Assembly: GCA_964494735.1 (NCBI GenBank)
Contig: CAZBSD010000002.1
Location: forward strand, 62,001 to 126,000
Length of the DNA: 64,000 nucleotides
Reading direction: 5' to 3'
DNA from: PHAA01 sp964494735
GTDB lineage: Bacteria > Bacillota > Syntrophomonadia > Syntrophomonadales > Syntrophomonadaceae
Made by a program: the position numbers and the translations under genes. The notes beneath the pieces were generated by a model that was given only the letters and a program-made list of their open reading frames with translations, made no database searches and was not told the DNA's origin. Within the stretch, counting starts at the first letter, position 1, and each line of letters opens with the position of its first letter. This document shows, piece after piece, positions 9,541-17,614 of this stretch.

Positions 9541-11006
9541 CCATTTGTTTTACCTTTCAGATATTCTGACGCCACCAGCCGATCATCAAAATCAAGAACC
9601 TGATCCTTGACCAGCTGGTAAGTTTCATGCCCTTTACCGGCTATGATAATGAGATCTCCCTTTTTTGCCAGACAAATAGCCTGATGGATGGCTTCGCGCC
9701 GGTCAATTATCTTGGCATAGTGGGAGTTTTCAACTTCCTGCAAGCCGGGTATAATATCATCTATTATCGCTTCCGGTTCCTCAGTCCTGGGGTTGTCAGA
9801 GGTAACGATGGTAAAATTGCTGTATTGGGCTGCTATCCTGCCCATCAGTGGCCGTTTGGTTCTGTCGCGGTCACCCCCGCAGCCAAATACCGTGATTAAC
9901 CGGTTTTCCAGTATCTCTCGTCCCGTTTTGAGGATATTCTCCAAGCCGTCCGGGGTATGGGCGTAATCGACTATCACGGTAAAGTCCTGCCCACAATCCA
10001 CTTGTTCAAATCGGCCCGCCACACCAGTCACCTGGGCCAATGCTTTCCTGATAACATCCTGGCTTATCCCCTCTTTCAAAGCGAAAGCTATTGATGCCAG
10101 AGCATTGTAAATACTGAAGCGGCCAATCAGTTTCATAGCGATGGGGAACTGTTCATCCTGGTAACGAACCGTGAACTGACTGCCCTTCAGACTGAATCTT
10201 ATATCGGCAGCCTGCACCGCTGCCTTCTCATTGATTCCATAGGTGATATAATTGCCGGTGGCTTTGATGAAATCTGCGGCAGCTGCATCGTCAGCATTGA
10301 TAACCGCAAAACTGCCCGGGCTCATATCCATTTGTTCAAACAGTCTCAATTTTGACCGTTTATAGCTATCCATATCGCCATGAAAATCAAGGTGATCTTG
10401 TGTCAAATTGGTGAATACGGCACTGTGGAATACGAGCCGCTCTACTCTGCCCATATCCAAAGCATGGGATGATACTTCCATGATTGCGTATTGCCCCGAT
10501 GCCATCCTCACTATCTCAAGGAATTCCTCTATATCCGGTGATTCGGGGGTAGTATTGTTGAAGACCTTCTCATAATCCCCTATTCGTGAATATAATGTCC
10601 CCATGATACCAGTCTTACAACCCTGTTCTTCCAGTATAGCTTTTATCAGATGGGTAGTGGTGGTTTTCCCGTTGGTGCCGGTCACACCCACCAATCTTAG
10701 CTGGGAGGAGGGACTTTGATAGAAATTGGAGGCTAATGTGGGCATCGCCTTGCGGCTGTCGGCCACTTGTATGACCGCCATGTCGGGGACAGCGTCGATT
10801 TCCTTCTCGACCAGCAAAGCAGCTGCTCCGCGGTCGATAGCCTGTTGGATGTAATCGTGGCCGTCGCTCTTTAATCCGGAGATGCAGACAAATAGGTTTC
10901 CAGGCCCTGCTTTTCGGGAGTCAAAACTGATTCCGCCGATTTCCTGATCCAAAGACCCGGTTATCAACTTGTAATCCAAACTAGCCAGGATTGAACCTAA
11001 TTTCAA
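9537..11006 (-). CDS. murE: UDP-MurNAc-L-Ala-D-Glu:meso-diaminopimelate ligase
   Basis: Mur ligase that adds the third stem-peptide residue. The ATP loop VTGTNGKTTTTHL is at about residues 108-120. The DNPR motif at residues 404-407 is the one that selects meso-diaminopimelate in place of lysine, so the wall is predicted to be of the A1gamma (DAP) type usual in Clostridia and Bacillus. The stop overlaps the murF start by 4 nt, and the PBP gene ends 44 nt upstream. Confidence 0.97.
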   Translation of the reverse strand: MKLGSILASLDYKLITGSLDQEIGGISFDSRKAGPGNLFVCISGLKSDGHDYIQQAIDRGAAALLVEKEIDAVPDMAVIQVADSRKAMPTLASNFYQSPSSQLRLVGVTGTNGKTTTTHLIKAILEEQGCKTGIMGTLYSRIGDYEKVFNNTTPESPDIEEFLEIVRMASGQYAIMEVSSHALDMGRVERLVFHSAVFTNLTQDHLDFHGDMDSYKRSKLRLFEQMDMSPGSFAVINADDAAAADFIKATGNYITYGINEKAAVQAADIRFSLKGSQFTVRYQDEQFPIAMKLIGRFSIYNALASIAFALKEGISQDVIRKALAQVTGVAGRFEQVDCGQDFTVIVDYAHTPDGLENILKTGREILENRLITVFGCGGDRDRTKRPLMGRIAAQYSNFTIVTSDNPRTEEPEAIIDDIIPGLQEVENSHYAKIIDRREAIHQAICLAKKGDLIIIAGKGHETYQLVKDQVLDFDDRLVASEYLKGKTNG

Positions 11007-11050
11007 AGCCCGTTCCTCCTTTCTTCAGTCGAATCCTATTACAGCTCTGA

Positions 11051-13162
11051 TCACTCCAGAGGCTGGAATTTAACCTTTATGGTCGAACCGCTGGTTACAA
11101 CCTTCCCGGGGGCGGGCGACTGTTCAGTGGATATGCCGTGCCCCTCGGGGACCAGGTGGAGGCCAAGATCAGCCAACATCCGGGCCACTTCTTTCATCGA
11201 TTTACCGTTCAGGTCAGGAACCGTTATCTCCCCACTCTGACCATTTTTCTCATATGGCGACATACTTATTATTACCTCGGATCCTCTGCTTAATTTACTC
11301 CCGGCTCGAGGTGTCTGCTGCCAAACAATACGGCCTTCACCTACAACCTTGGCGGACAGCCCCCGGGCCGCGATAGCAGATCTGGCATCCGCCACAGAAA
11401 GATTTACAACATCCGGGACTATTACCCGTTCTTCTTTCTGAGGGTTGATCTGTCCATCGCTTTGTCTTAAAGGAACCTCGAGATAGCGCAGTGAATCATT
11501 TATTATCTCGCGGGCTGCCGGGGCTGCAACCCATCCACCGTAATAGGGATACCCTTGAGGAGCGTCCACTACCACCATAACCACCAAGCGGGGATCATCG
11601 GAAGGAGCCACCCCTACAAACGAAGCTACATATTCGCTGGCCAAGTAGCCGCCCCCCGGGGCTATTTTCTGAGCAGTTCCGGTTTTACCGCCCACATGGT
11701 ATCCTTCGATGAAGGCATTGCGCCCGGTACCGTTGGTGACTTCCCCTTCCAGGATCCAGCATAGCTCTTTGGCCATCGATTCGGAAATTACTTGACTGAC
11801 CACCTCGGGCTCAATAGTCTTGATAACATTACCGGTGTTGTCCAATACCTGTTTCAGAAGGTGGGGCTTAATCAGTTTACCACCATTGGCTACGGCCGAT
11901 ACGGCTGAAGTAAGCTGCATGGCGGTAACCGCGTTGGCCTGCCCCATGGCCATGGTGGCAAGGTCGATCTGTTTTGCATTGGACTGGTTGACCAGAATCC
12001 CCTTGGCTTCACCGGGTAGGTCGATTCCGGTCGGCTTCCCGAAACCAAAGGCATGCAGGTACTTGAAGTATTTATCCATACCCAACTCCAGACCTACCTT
12101 TACAAAGCCAACATTGCAGGAATTCTCTACTATCTGGGCGAATGTCTGGCTGCCATGGGCCCTGCGATTGGGACAGCCAATAGTTTCTTTGCCCACCTTC
12201 ACGTAGCCGGGACAATAGAACTGGGTGTCACGATTAACCAGGTTTTCCTCGAGAGCCATCGCCGATGTGGTAATTTTCATGGTGGAACCAGGTTCATAGC
12301 TGTCATTAATGGCGAAGTTCCTCCGATTGCTGGCTGGAACCGCGCCATAGTTGTTGGGATCAAAGGTGGGCCTGGAAGTCAGGGCCAGTATTTCACCACT
12401 CTTCGGATCCATCACAATGGCCGCAGCACTCTTGGCCTGACGTTCTATAAAAACCTTATCCAGTTCCCTTTCGGTGATATATTGTATCGTTTCGTCGATG
12501 GTGAGAACCAGATTCCCCCCATCTACGGGGGCGATGTACTTATGAGTGGCCTCCGGTATTTCTCGGCCGGCGGCATCATGCTCGATGACAATTCGGCCCT
12601 TGGTTCCACCTACCAGATCATTATAATAATTGTCGATACCCTCCAATCCAGTGTTGTCGGTGCCAGATATCCCCAGCACGTGACTGGCCAGGGTACCTTT
12701 GGGATAGAAACGGCGGCTTTCTTCAGTAAGGTCAACCCCCGGCAGCTGAAGATCACGTATTTGCTGAGCTTGCTCCGGGGTTATCTGCCTCCTTATCCAC
12801 TCAAAAGAACTGTTGGCGGTTATCTTCTTCAGAATACTGGTTTCGTCAATACCCAAAACTTGGGCCAGCTTCTGAGCAGTCGCTTGCTGCTGCTTCGAAC
12901 GCTTGATTTCGGCCGGTATTGCATAAACGGAATCGGCACTGATCGATATAGCCAGTTCATGACCATTGCGATCATAGATTATGCCCCTTTTGGACTCTAC
13001 CGGCACGTCCCGCATCCGGTTCTGGGCCGCTTTCTCCGATAGTTCTGCTCCTTTTACGAACTGAACCCAGAATATTCGGCCGCCCAGCAATACGAAAGCA
13101 ATGGTAAATAAGAAAAAAAGCGTAGCTATACGCTTTCTCAAAAGCAAACCAGCCGTTTGCAT
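11051..13162 (-). CDS. Class B penicillin-binding protein with two PASTA domains (FtsI/SpoVD type)
   Basis: Transpeptidase that cross-links septal or spore peptidoglycan outside the membrane. It has an N-terminal membrane anchor (about residues 10-30), the PBP dimerisation domain (about 50-210), and a transpeptidase domain with STMK (Ser293), SCN (348-350) and KTG (493-495). Two PASTA repeats follow, opening with IVPDVVNLS and TVPDLNGKS and running to the C-terminus. In Bacillus this place holds pbpB and spoVD side by side; here there is one gene, so it may cover both vegetative division and sporulation. That dual role is inference. The SEDS protein in the same cluster is its likely partner. 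Confidence 0.94.
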   Translation of the reverse strand: MQTAGLLLRKRIATLFFLFTIAFVLLGGRIFWVQFVKGAELSEKAAQNRMRDVPVESKRGIIYDRNGHELAISISADSVYAIPAEIKRSKQQQATAQKLAQVLGIDETSILKKITANSSFEWIRRQITPEQAQQIRDLQLPGVDLTEESRRFYPKGTLASHVLGISGTDNTGLEGIDNYYNDLVGGTKGRIVIEHDAAGREIPEATHKYIAPVDGGNLVLTIDETIQYITERELDKVFIERQAKSAAAIVMDPKSGEILALTSRPTFDPNNYGAVPASNRRNFAINDSYEPGSTMKITTSAMALEENLVNRDTQFYCPGYVKVGKETIGCPNRRAHGSQTFAQIVENSCNVGFVKVGLELGMDKYFKYLHAFGFGKPTGIDLPGEAKGILVNQSNAKQIDLATMAMGQANAVTAMQLTSAVSAVANGGKLIKPHLLKQVLDNTGNVIKTIEPEVVSQVISESMAKELCWILEGEVTNGTGRNAFIEGYHVGGKTGTAQKIAPGGGYLASEYVASFVGVAPSDDPRLVVMVVVDAPQGYPYYGGWVAAPAAREIINDSLRYLEVPLRQSDGQINPQKEERVIVPDVVNLSVADARSAIAARGLSAKVVGEGRIVWQQTPRAGSKLSRGSEVIISMSPYEKNGQSGEITVPDLNGKSMKEVARMLADLGLHLVPEGHGISTEQSPAPGKVVTSGSTIKVKFQPLE

Positions 13163-13190
13163 CTATTATCCACCCCATTTTATTGTTTCA

Positions 13191-13676
13191 TTAAGTATTA
13201 GCCGCCAAACGTGATAGGCTGGCATAAAGATTATCCAGCAGTCTCTGGCTGACACTGGTCTTGTTGGCCTCGGCATATGTATTAGAGGCCATGCTCACCG
13301 GTTCCGCCACTGTCGCCATGGCTATTGACGTGTTGTAATCCGGTTTGTACATGCCCAACTGAGTTACTGCTACTTGCTCCACATGCGCCAGGGAACTCTT
13401 TTCTGCTATCTGGAATTCCAGCCGTTGATTGGATGTGGTGATACCCGCCACTTCCCGTTCCAATCGCTCGATTTCGTAACCAAGGGTAGCGCTCTTGATA
13501 CACAAAAACACCAGCAACAGTGCGTAACCAAAAACGGCCAGAGCGCATTTGATATACATCTTGCGGGGGTAGTTTGTTTTTCTGACTGTTCTGCGTCTTA
13601 TGACTGTTTTGGTTTCCGGAGCTGGTATCGGCTGGTAGTTCCAATCCCGAGCCGCACTAGACTGGGCTTGTAGCAT
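13191..13676 (-). CDS. ftsL: FtsL-like bitopic division protein
   Basis: A 161-residue protein with a basic cytoplasmic N-terminus (VIRRRTVRKTNYPRKM), one membrane helix at about residues 43-65, and a following coiled coil (YEIERLEREVAGITTSNQRL) of septum-initiator type. Family sequence conservation is low, so the call rests on topology and on its place between rsmH and the class B PBP, which is where ftsL sits in Firmicutes. An AGAGGAG box precedes the ATG. Confidence 0.8.
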   Translation of the reverse strand: MLQAQSSAARDWNYQPIPAPETKTVIRRRTVRKTNYPRKMYIKCALAVFGYALLLVFLCIKSATLGYEIERLEREVAGITTSNQRLEFQIAEKSSLAHVEQVAVTQLGMYKPDYNTSIAMATVAEPVSMASNTYAEANKTSVSQRLLDNLYASLSRLAANT

Positions 13677-13703
13677 ACTATTACTCCTCTCTGGACTTTA
13701 GAA

Positions 13704-14621
13704 CTATATTCTCTCCGCTACCCGCAGCTTGGCACTTCGAGAGCGGGGGTTCTCGGCAATTTCGCCATCGTTGGGAATGATGGGCTTGCGGTTGACCAAC
13801 TTCAGGATCGGCTTGCAATCACATATACAGACGGGAAAATCGGGCGGACAAATACATGCCTTGGACTGCTTTTGAAAAAACTGTTTGATTATGCGGTCTT
13901 CCAGGGAGTGAAAGCTTATGACACATAATCTGCCGCCCTTCTTCAGAGCCGTTACTGCCTGCGGAAGGACTTCCTGCAATGCTTCCATTTCCTCATTGAC
14001 CGCTATCCTCAAAGCTTGAAAGGTTTTTCGGGCCGGATGTTTTTCCCGCCGGTAGCGGGCCGGAACTGCATTTTTAATTATCTCTGTCAGCTCCAAAGTA
14101 GTATCTATCGGATGCAAACGACGATTTGCCTCGATCGCGTTACTTATGCTGCGGGCATGGCTCTCTTCACCATATTGGAACAGTATCCTGGTTATATCCT
14201 GGACCGGCCAATGGTTAATTATCTCCCATGCCGTCAGAACTTGTTCCCGATTCATTCGCATGTCCAGCCGGGCATCTTCGTGGAAGCTGAATCCCCTCTC
14301 GGTGACATCAAGCTGAAAAGAGGAGACTCCCAGATCCAACATTATACCGTCAACCTGGATAATCCCTAATGCGCCAAGAACTTGGCCAAGATGTCTGAAG
14401 TCGGACTTTACCAGAATGACATTGGAAGCTTTGATTCTTTCTCCGGTCTGACCGAGCACGCCTGCATCTTTGTCAATACCTATGATTTTTGCATCGGATG
14501 ACAGTTGAGCCAGCAGACAACCCAAGTGTCCTGCACCGCCGAGGGTACAGTCAACGTAGATGCCATGTGGATCTGTAACCAGGTTCTCGATAGTTTCCTG
14601 TAATAACACAGGTTGATGCAA
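13704..14621 (-). CDS. rsmH: 16S rRNA (cytosine1402-N4)-methyltransferase
   Basis: SAM-dependent methyltransferase that modifies C1402 of 16S rRNA. The N-terminal HQPVLLQETIENL, the SAM loop DCTLGGAGHLG, the LDLGVSSFQLD stretch and the C-terminal VISFHSLEDRIIKQFF motif are all diagnostic. The start appears to be TTG with a GGAGTGAG box upstream. It is the second gene of the dcw cluster, 15 nt after mraZ. Confidence 0.97.
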   Translation of the reverse strand: MHQPVLLQETIENLVTDPHGIYVDCTLGGAGHLGCLLAQLSSDAKIIGIDKDAGVLGQTGERIKASNVILVKSDFRHLGQVLGALGIIQVDGIMLDLGVSSFQLDVTERGFSFHEDARLDMRMNREQVLTAWEIINHWPVQDITRILFQYGEESHARSISNAIEANRRLHPIDTTLELTEIIKNAVPARYRREKHPARKTFQALRIAVNEEMEALQEVLPQAVTALKKGGRLCVISFHSLEDRIIKQFFQKQSKACICPPDFPVCICDCKPILKLVNRKPIIPNDGEIAENPRSRSAKLRVAERI

Positions 14622-14636
14622 TTCTATTTCTCACTC

Positions 14637-15068
14637 CTAAAACCCTAGCCCCACCATGTTTTCGGCAATCACCTCATACGATGATGCTGCTGCCTGATTA
14701 TATTCTGCCCATCCGTCGCCAGCCCAAATCTCAACCCTCGAACCAACCCCGATGACGGTAAGGTCTTTGCCTATTCCAGCGTATTCCCTCAAATTGGTGG
14801 GTAAAACGATTCTTCCTTGCTTGTCCATTTCCAGCTCGGAAGCCCCTGAAAAGAAGAACCTGGCGAAGGATCTGACATCCGATCTGGTAAACGGGAGCGC
14901 CCGCAATTTCTCTTCTATGATTTTCCATTCTTCCAATGGGTACAGGAAGATACAATTGTCCAGGCCCTTGGTGGCAATAAATTTTGCCCCCAATTCTTCC
15001 CGGAATTTAGCTGGAACAATTATTCTTCCTTTAGTATCCAGGGAATGCTGGTATTCTCCCAAGAACAT
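14637..15068 (-). CDS. mraZ: Transcriptional regulator MraZ
   Basis: DNA-binding regulator of the dcw cluster. It has two SpoVT/AbrB-like repeats, recognised by LDTKGRIIVPAKFR (residues 10-23) and MDKQGRIVLPTNLR. The start chosen here opens MFLGEYQHSLD, with AAGGGAG 8 nt before the ATG; a longer frame reading exists upstream but lacks family similarity. Three GTGGAG boxes spaced 10 bp apart lie 37-63 nt upstream of this start, as expected for autoregulation. Confidence 0.96.
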   Translation of the reverse strand: MFLGEYQHSLDTKGRIIVPAKFREELGAKFIATKGLDNCIFLYPLEEWKIIEEKLRALPFTRSDVRSFARFFFSGASELEMDKQGRIVLPTNLREYAGIGKDLTVIGVGSRVEIWAGDGWAEYNQAAASSYEVIAENMVGLGF

Positions 15069-15105
15069 CAGTTCTGCTCCCTTGTGGTGTTTTTGTGGGT
15101 GTATC

Positions 15106-15131
15106 CTCCACTTTGCTCCACATCTCTCCAC
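15106..15131 (-). promoter_or_regulatory. MraZ operator: three GTGGAG boxes at 10-bp period
   Basis: On the minus strand GTGGAG occurs three times, starting at 15131, 15121 and 15111, exactly one helical turn apart, between a -10-like TAGAAT (15137-15142) and the mraZ start. MraZ of E. coli and other bacteria binds GTGG-type direct repeats of this period upstream of its own gene, so autoregulation is the natural reading. Seen directly: repeats and spacing. Inferred: binding. Confidence 0.8.
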
Positions 15132-15474
15132 CCCCTATTCTATCTGCCAAAACCAATTCCCTTCATTGTGAAAATAATAACTATTATAAGATAGTTCTTT
15201 TTGCGGAAAATTTATTTAATTTTCGATGAAATCCACGATAAATTTCAGCTCATATCCTGTACAAAAATATCGCTATTTGAGTAATCCTGTATTGTTGCCC
15301 CAATAGCAAGGTGGGCCGGATTTGCTGTACCGGTTACAGTCCAGCGGTTCCAACCCACCTTCTAAAGTTTGTTCATATTCGAATTAAGATGACGCCCCTG
15401 GATTGGCTCATACTGAAATTGCCTGGAAATATCCCAATCCTCGCCTTAACCCGTCAATTGCAGTGTTAAATGCC
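15132..15474. other. Intergenic region upstream of the dcw cluster, with a multi-stem inverted repeat
   Basis: No gene is seen. The part next to mraZ holds the candidate promoter (TAGAAT at 15137-15142; no convincing -35). Between 15308 and 15361 AAGGTGGG pairs with CCCACCTT, enclosing CCG/CGG and a CTGTA/TACAG hairpin. No U-run follows on either strand, so it is not a standard terminator. Confidence 0.5.
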
Positions 15475-15903
15475 CTATAGCTTGTAAAGATCCTGAGCGT
15501 CTACATAGCTGATATTCTTGCTCCGGAATACCTCCTTGGCTTTCTTGTTATCTTCCACCTTGAATATGACCAGGGCCTCCCCGCCCGCCACACCCAAGAA
15601 GGCATACAGGTATTCGATGTTAATATTCTCATCTGACATCTGGTCCAGCACATCGGCCAGACCGCCAGGCGAATCGGGCATGCGAACCGCGATTACTTCG
15701 GTTTCACTGACGGTAAAACCCGACTCTTTAAGGATCTTATAGGCTTGATCCGGATCGTTCACTATCAATCGCAGTATTCCGAAATCAGAGGTATCTGCGA
15801 TGGAAAGAGCCCGGATGTTGATACCCGCATTACCTAAAACTCTGGTAACATGAGCCAGGCGTCCGCTGGAATTCTCCAGGAAAACGGAAATCTGCTTAGC
15901 CAT
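15475..15903 (-). CDS. Tandem ACT-domain protein
   Basis: A 142-residue protein made of two ACT modules: residues 1-65 (KQISVFLENSSGRLAHVTRV) and 70-142 (VIAVRMPDSPGGLADVLDQM). ACT modules bind amino acids or related small acids. This stand-alone double-ACT type is often found beside phenylacetate-CoA ligase genes in anaerobes, as here, where it begins 13 nt after the paaK-like stop. It may sense aromatic amino acids or aryl acids for that enzyme; that role is inferred from the pairing. Confidence 0.85.
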   Translation of the reverse strand: MAKQISVFLENSSGRLAHVTRVLGNAGINIRALSIADTSDFGILRLIVNDPDQAYKILKESGFTVSETEVIAVRMPDSPGGLADVLDQMSDENINIEYLYAFLGVAGGEALVIFKVEDNKKAKEVFRSKNISYVDAQDLYKL

Positions 15904-15916
15904 ACAATATTCCCTC

Positions 15917-17218
15917 CTATATTTTGCGATTGTCTTTAACTCTGACCGCCTTGCCTTCGCTGCGGGGAATAGATTTGGGTTCCACCAACCTGACCTTCAC
16001 CGCAATCATCAGGTTGCTCTCCAATTCCTTGGCTATCCGGCGATTGAGATCCTCAAGCTTCCGTATTTCATCGCTGAAGATATCTTCCGAAACCTCCACC
16101 TGAACCTCCATCTGATCCAGGTTATCCCGCCTTTCCAATACTATCATATAATGAGGTTCCACTCCAGGAATACTCAATAGTATGGTCTCTATCGCCGAGG
16201 GGAATACGTTCACCCCTCGCACTATCAGCATATCGTCGGAGCGGCCCAGTACCTTCTGCATGCGGATATGAGTGCGGCCGCAAGGGCATTCGGTGCTTGA
16301 CACGGTGGTCAAATCCCTGGTCCGGTAACGGATCATGGGGATGGCCTCCTTCGTCAAAGTGGTAATAACCAACTCACCCAGCGAACCCTCTGGCAGGACT
16401 TCTTCGGTCACCGGATCTATTACTTCCACCAGGAAGTGATCCTCGGCGATATGCAGGCCAGTCCGGGCCGGACATTCAATAGCCACCCCAGGACCCATGA
16501 TTTCGCTCAGTCCGTAGATATCGTAGGCCTTGATGCGCAGCTTATTCTCGACCTCCACCCGCATATTTTCTGACCACGGTTCCGCTCCGAAGATCCCCGC
16601 CTGTAACTTGAGATCGGCGGGATCGACTCCCATTTCAGCCATCACTTCGGCGATGAAAAGAGCATAGGACGGGGTGCAGGTAAGATGAGTGGTGCCGAAA
16701 TCCTGCATCAGCAAAATCTGTCGTTGGGTGTTTCCCCCTGAGACCGGGATAACAGATGCACCCAGGCGCTCGGCCCCGTAATGAACCCCAAGCCCGCCGG
16801 TAAATAATCCGTATCCATAGGCGTTCTGAATCACCGACCGCTTATTCGCCCCGGCACTGGTCAAAGCCCTGGCCATGAGGTCGGCCCAATTATCGACGTC
16901 CCGGCGGGTGTATCCTACCACCGACGGCTTGCCAGTGGTACCGGACGAGGCATGGATCCGCACCACCTCCGACATGGGCATGGCAAACAGCCCGAAGGGA
17001 TAGTTATCGCGCATCTCCTGCTTGGTAGTAAAAGGCAGCAACTTAAGATCATCAAGACATCCGATATCATCCGGTTTGATCCCCGCATCGTCCATTTTGG
17101 CCCTGCAGGCCGGCACAAAAGCATAAGACCGGTAGACGGTCTCCTTGAGCCGTCTGATCTGCAGCTTCTCGAGGTTGTCCCTCGACATGCACTCCTTCTC
17201 CTGATCCCAGTAAGCCAT
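15917..17218 (-). CDS. Phenylacetate-CoA ligase family enzyme (PaaK type)
   Basis: AMP-forming acyl-CoA ligase of the ANL superfamily. The P-loop-like motif IHASSGTTGKPSVVGYT lies near residue 90, followed by IYGLSEIMGPGVA, and a C-terminal AMP-binding subdomain with RSDDMLIVRGVNVFPSAIE. The 433-residue length is that of the PaaK family. The ATG one codon inside the longest frame has a GGGGGGAG box 8 nt upstream. A TATAAT lies at 17272-17277 on the same strand with no good -35. Substrate could be phenylacetate, another aryl acetate or an indole acid made from amino acids. Confidence 0.9.
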   Translation of the reverse strand: MAYWDQEKECMSRDNLEKLQIRRLKETVYRSYAFVPACRAKMDDAGIKPDDIGCLDDLKLLPFTTKQEMRDNYPFGLFAMPMSEVVRIHASSGTTGKPSVVGYTRRDVDNWADLMARALTSAGANKRSVIQNAYGYGLFTGGLGVHYGAERLGASVIPVSGGNTQRQILLMQDFGTTHLTCTPSYALFIAEVMAEMGVDPADLKLQAGIFGAEPWSENMRVEVENKLRIKAYDIYGLSEIMGPGVAIECPARTGLHIAEDHFLVEVIDPVTEEVLPEGSLGELVITTLTKEAIPMIRYRTRDLTTVSSTECPCGRTHIRMQKVLGRSDDMLIVRGVNVFPSAIETILLSIPGVEPHYMIVLERRDNLDQMEVQVEVSEDIFSDEIRKLEDLNRRIAKELESNLMIAVKVRLVEPKSIPRSEGKAVRVKDNRKI

Positions 17219-17339
17219 CAATTCTGCTCCCCCCGATACTATCGTTCTTCCTCCAAATTAACTACACGGCCATTATAATACCAAAATCGTGTTTACACTA
17301 GATATTATCTTCATGGGGAAGGTTGTCCTGAAAACGCAT

Positions 17340-17517
17340 AAAAAAACCCCACTGAGCCGTGGCGCCGTGAGTTTTAACCTGCAATGCAGGTGGGTGTCCT
17401 CTCATATACTCAATGCGTCCCACTCAATAGGCTTGCATGTCGTATATGAAGACCGGACTCCCAAAGTTTTTGTGTTGGCAAAAACTGAACGGTTATACAC
17501 GCGAACAGCAGGGGTTT
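17340..17517 (-). ncRNA. ssrS: 6S RNA
   Basis: The minus-strand transcript fits 6S RNA, which binds sigma-A RNA polymerase as an open-promoter mimic. The 5' part ACCCCTGCTGTTCGCGTG pairs with the 3' part ending CTCAGTGGGGTTTTTT. The 3' arm has a CACCTGCATTGCAGGTT hairpin followed by an AAAACTC-CGGCG pattern close to that of E. coli 6S RNA, and the 5' arm shares its TGTTCGC. The middle has the long interrupted rod expected. Length is about 178 nt including the terminal U-run. It lies directly downstream of aspS, the place of the 6S-1 gene in Bacillus. Confidence 0.85.
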
Positions 17518-17522
17518 ATGAT

Positions 17523-17551
17523 ATTTTATGAATTATTTAGATAGATGATAA
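17523..17551 (-). promoter_or_regulatory. Sigma-A-like promoter of the 6S RNA gene
   Basis: On the minus strand TTATCA (-35, 17546-17551) and TAAAAT (-10, 17523-17528) are 17 nt apart, placing the start near 17516, which matches the 5' end predicted from RNA pairing. Confidence 0.55.
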
Positions 17552-17614
17552 CACAGAAACTGCCGCGCTTCAACTTAAGGCTGGAGTAATATGTGCATCT
17601 AATTCCAGTAATAT

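Noticed and set aside
12053..13042. 329-codon plus-strand ORF opposite the PBP gene
   Set aside because: Antisense shadow; the minus-strand PBP motifs are unmistakable.
15308..15361. T-box riboswitch (GGTTGGAACCGCTGG on the minus strand resembles the T-box sequence)
   Set aside because: The motif is inexact, no U-run terminator follows, and mraZ is not an amino-acid gene.
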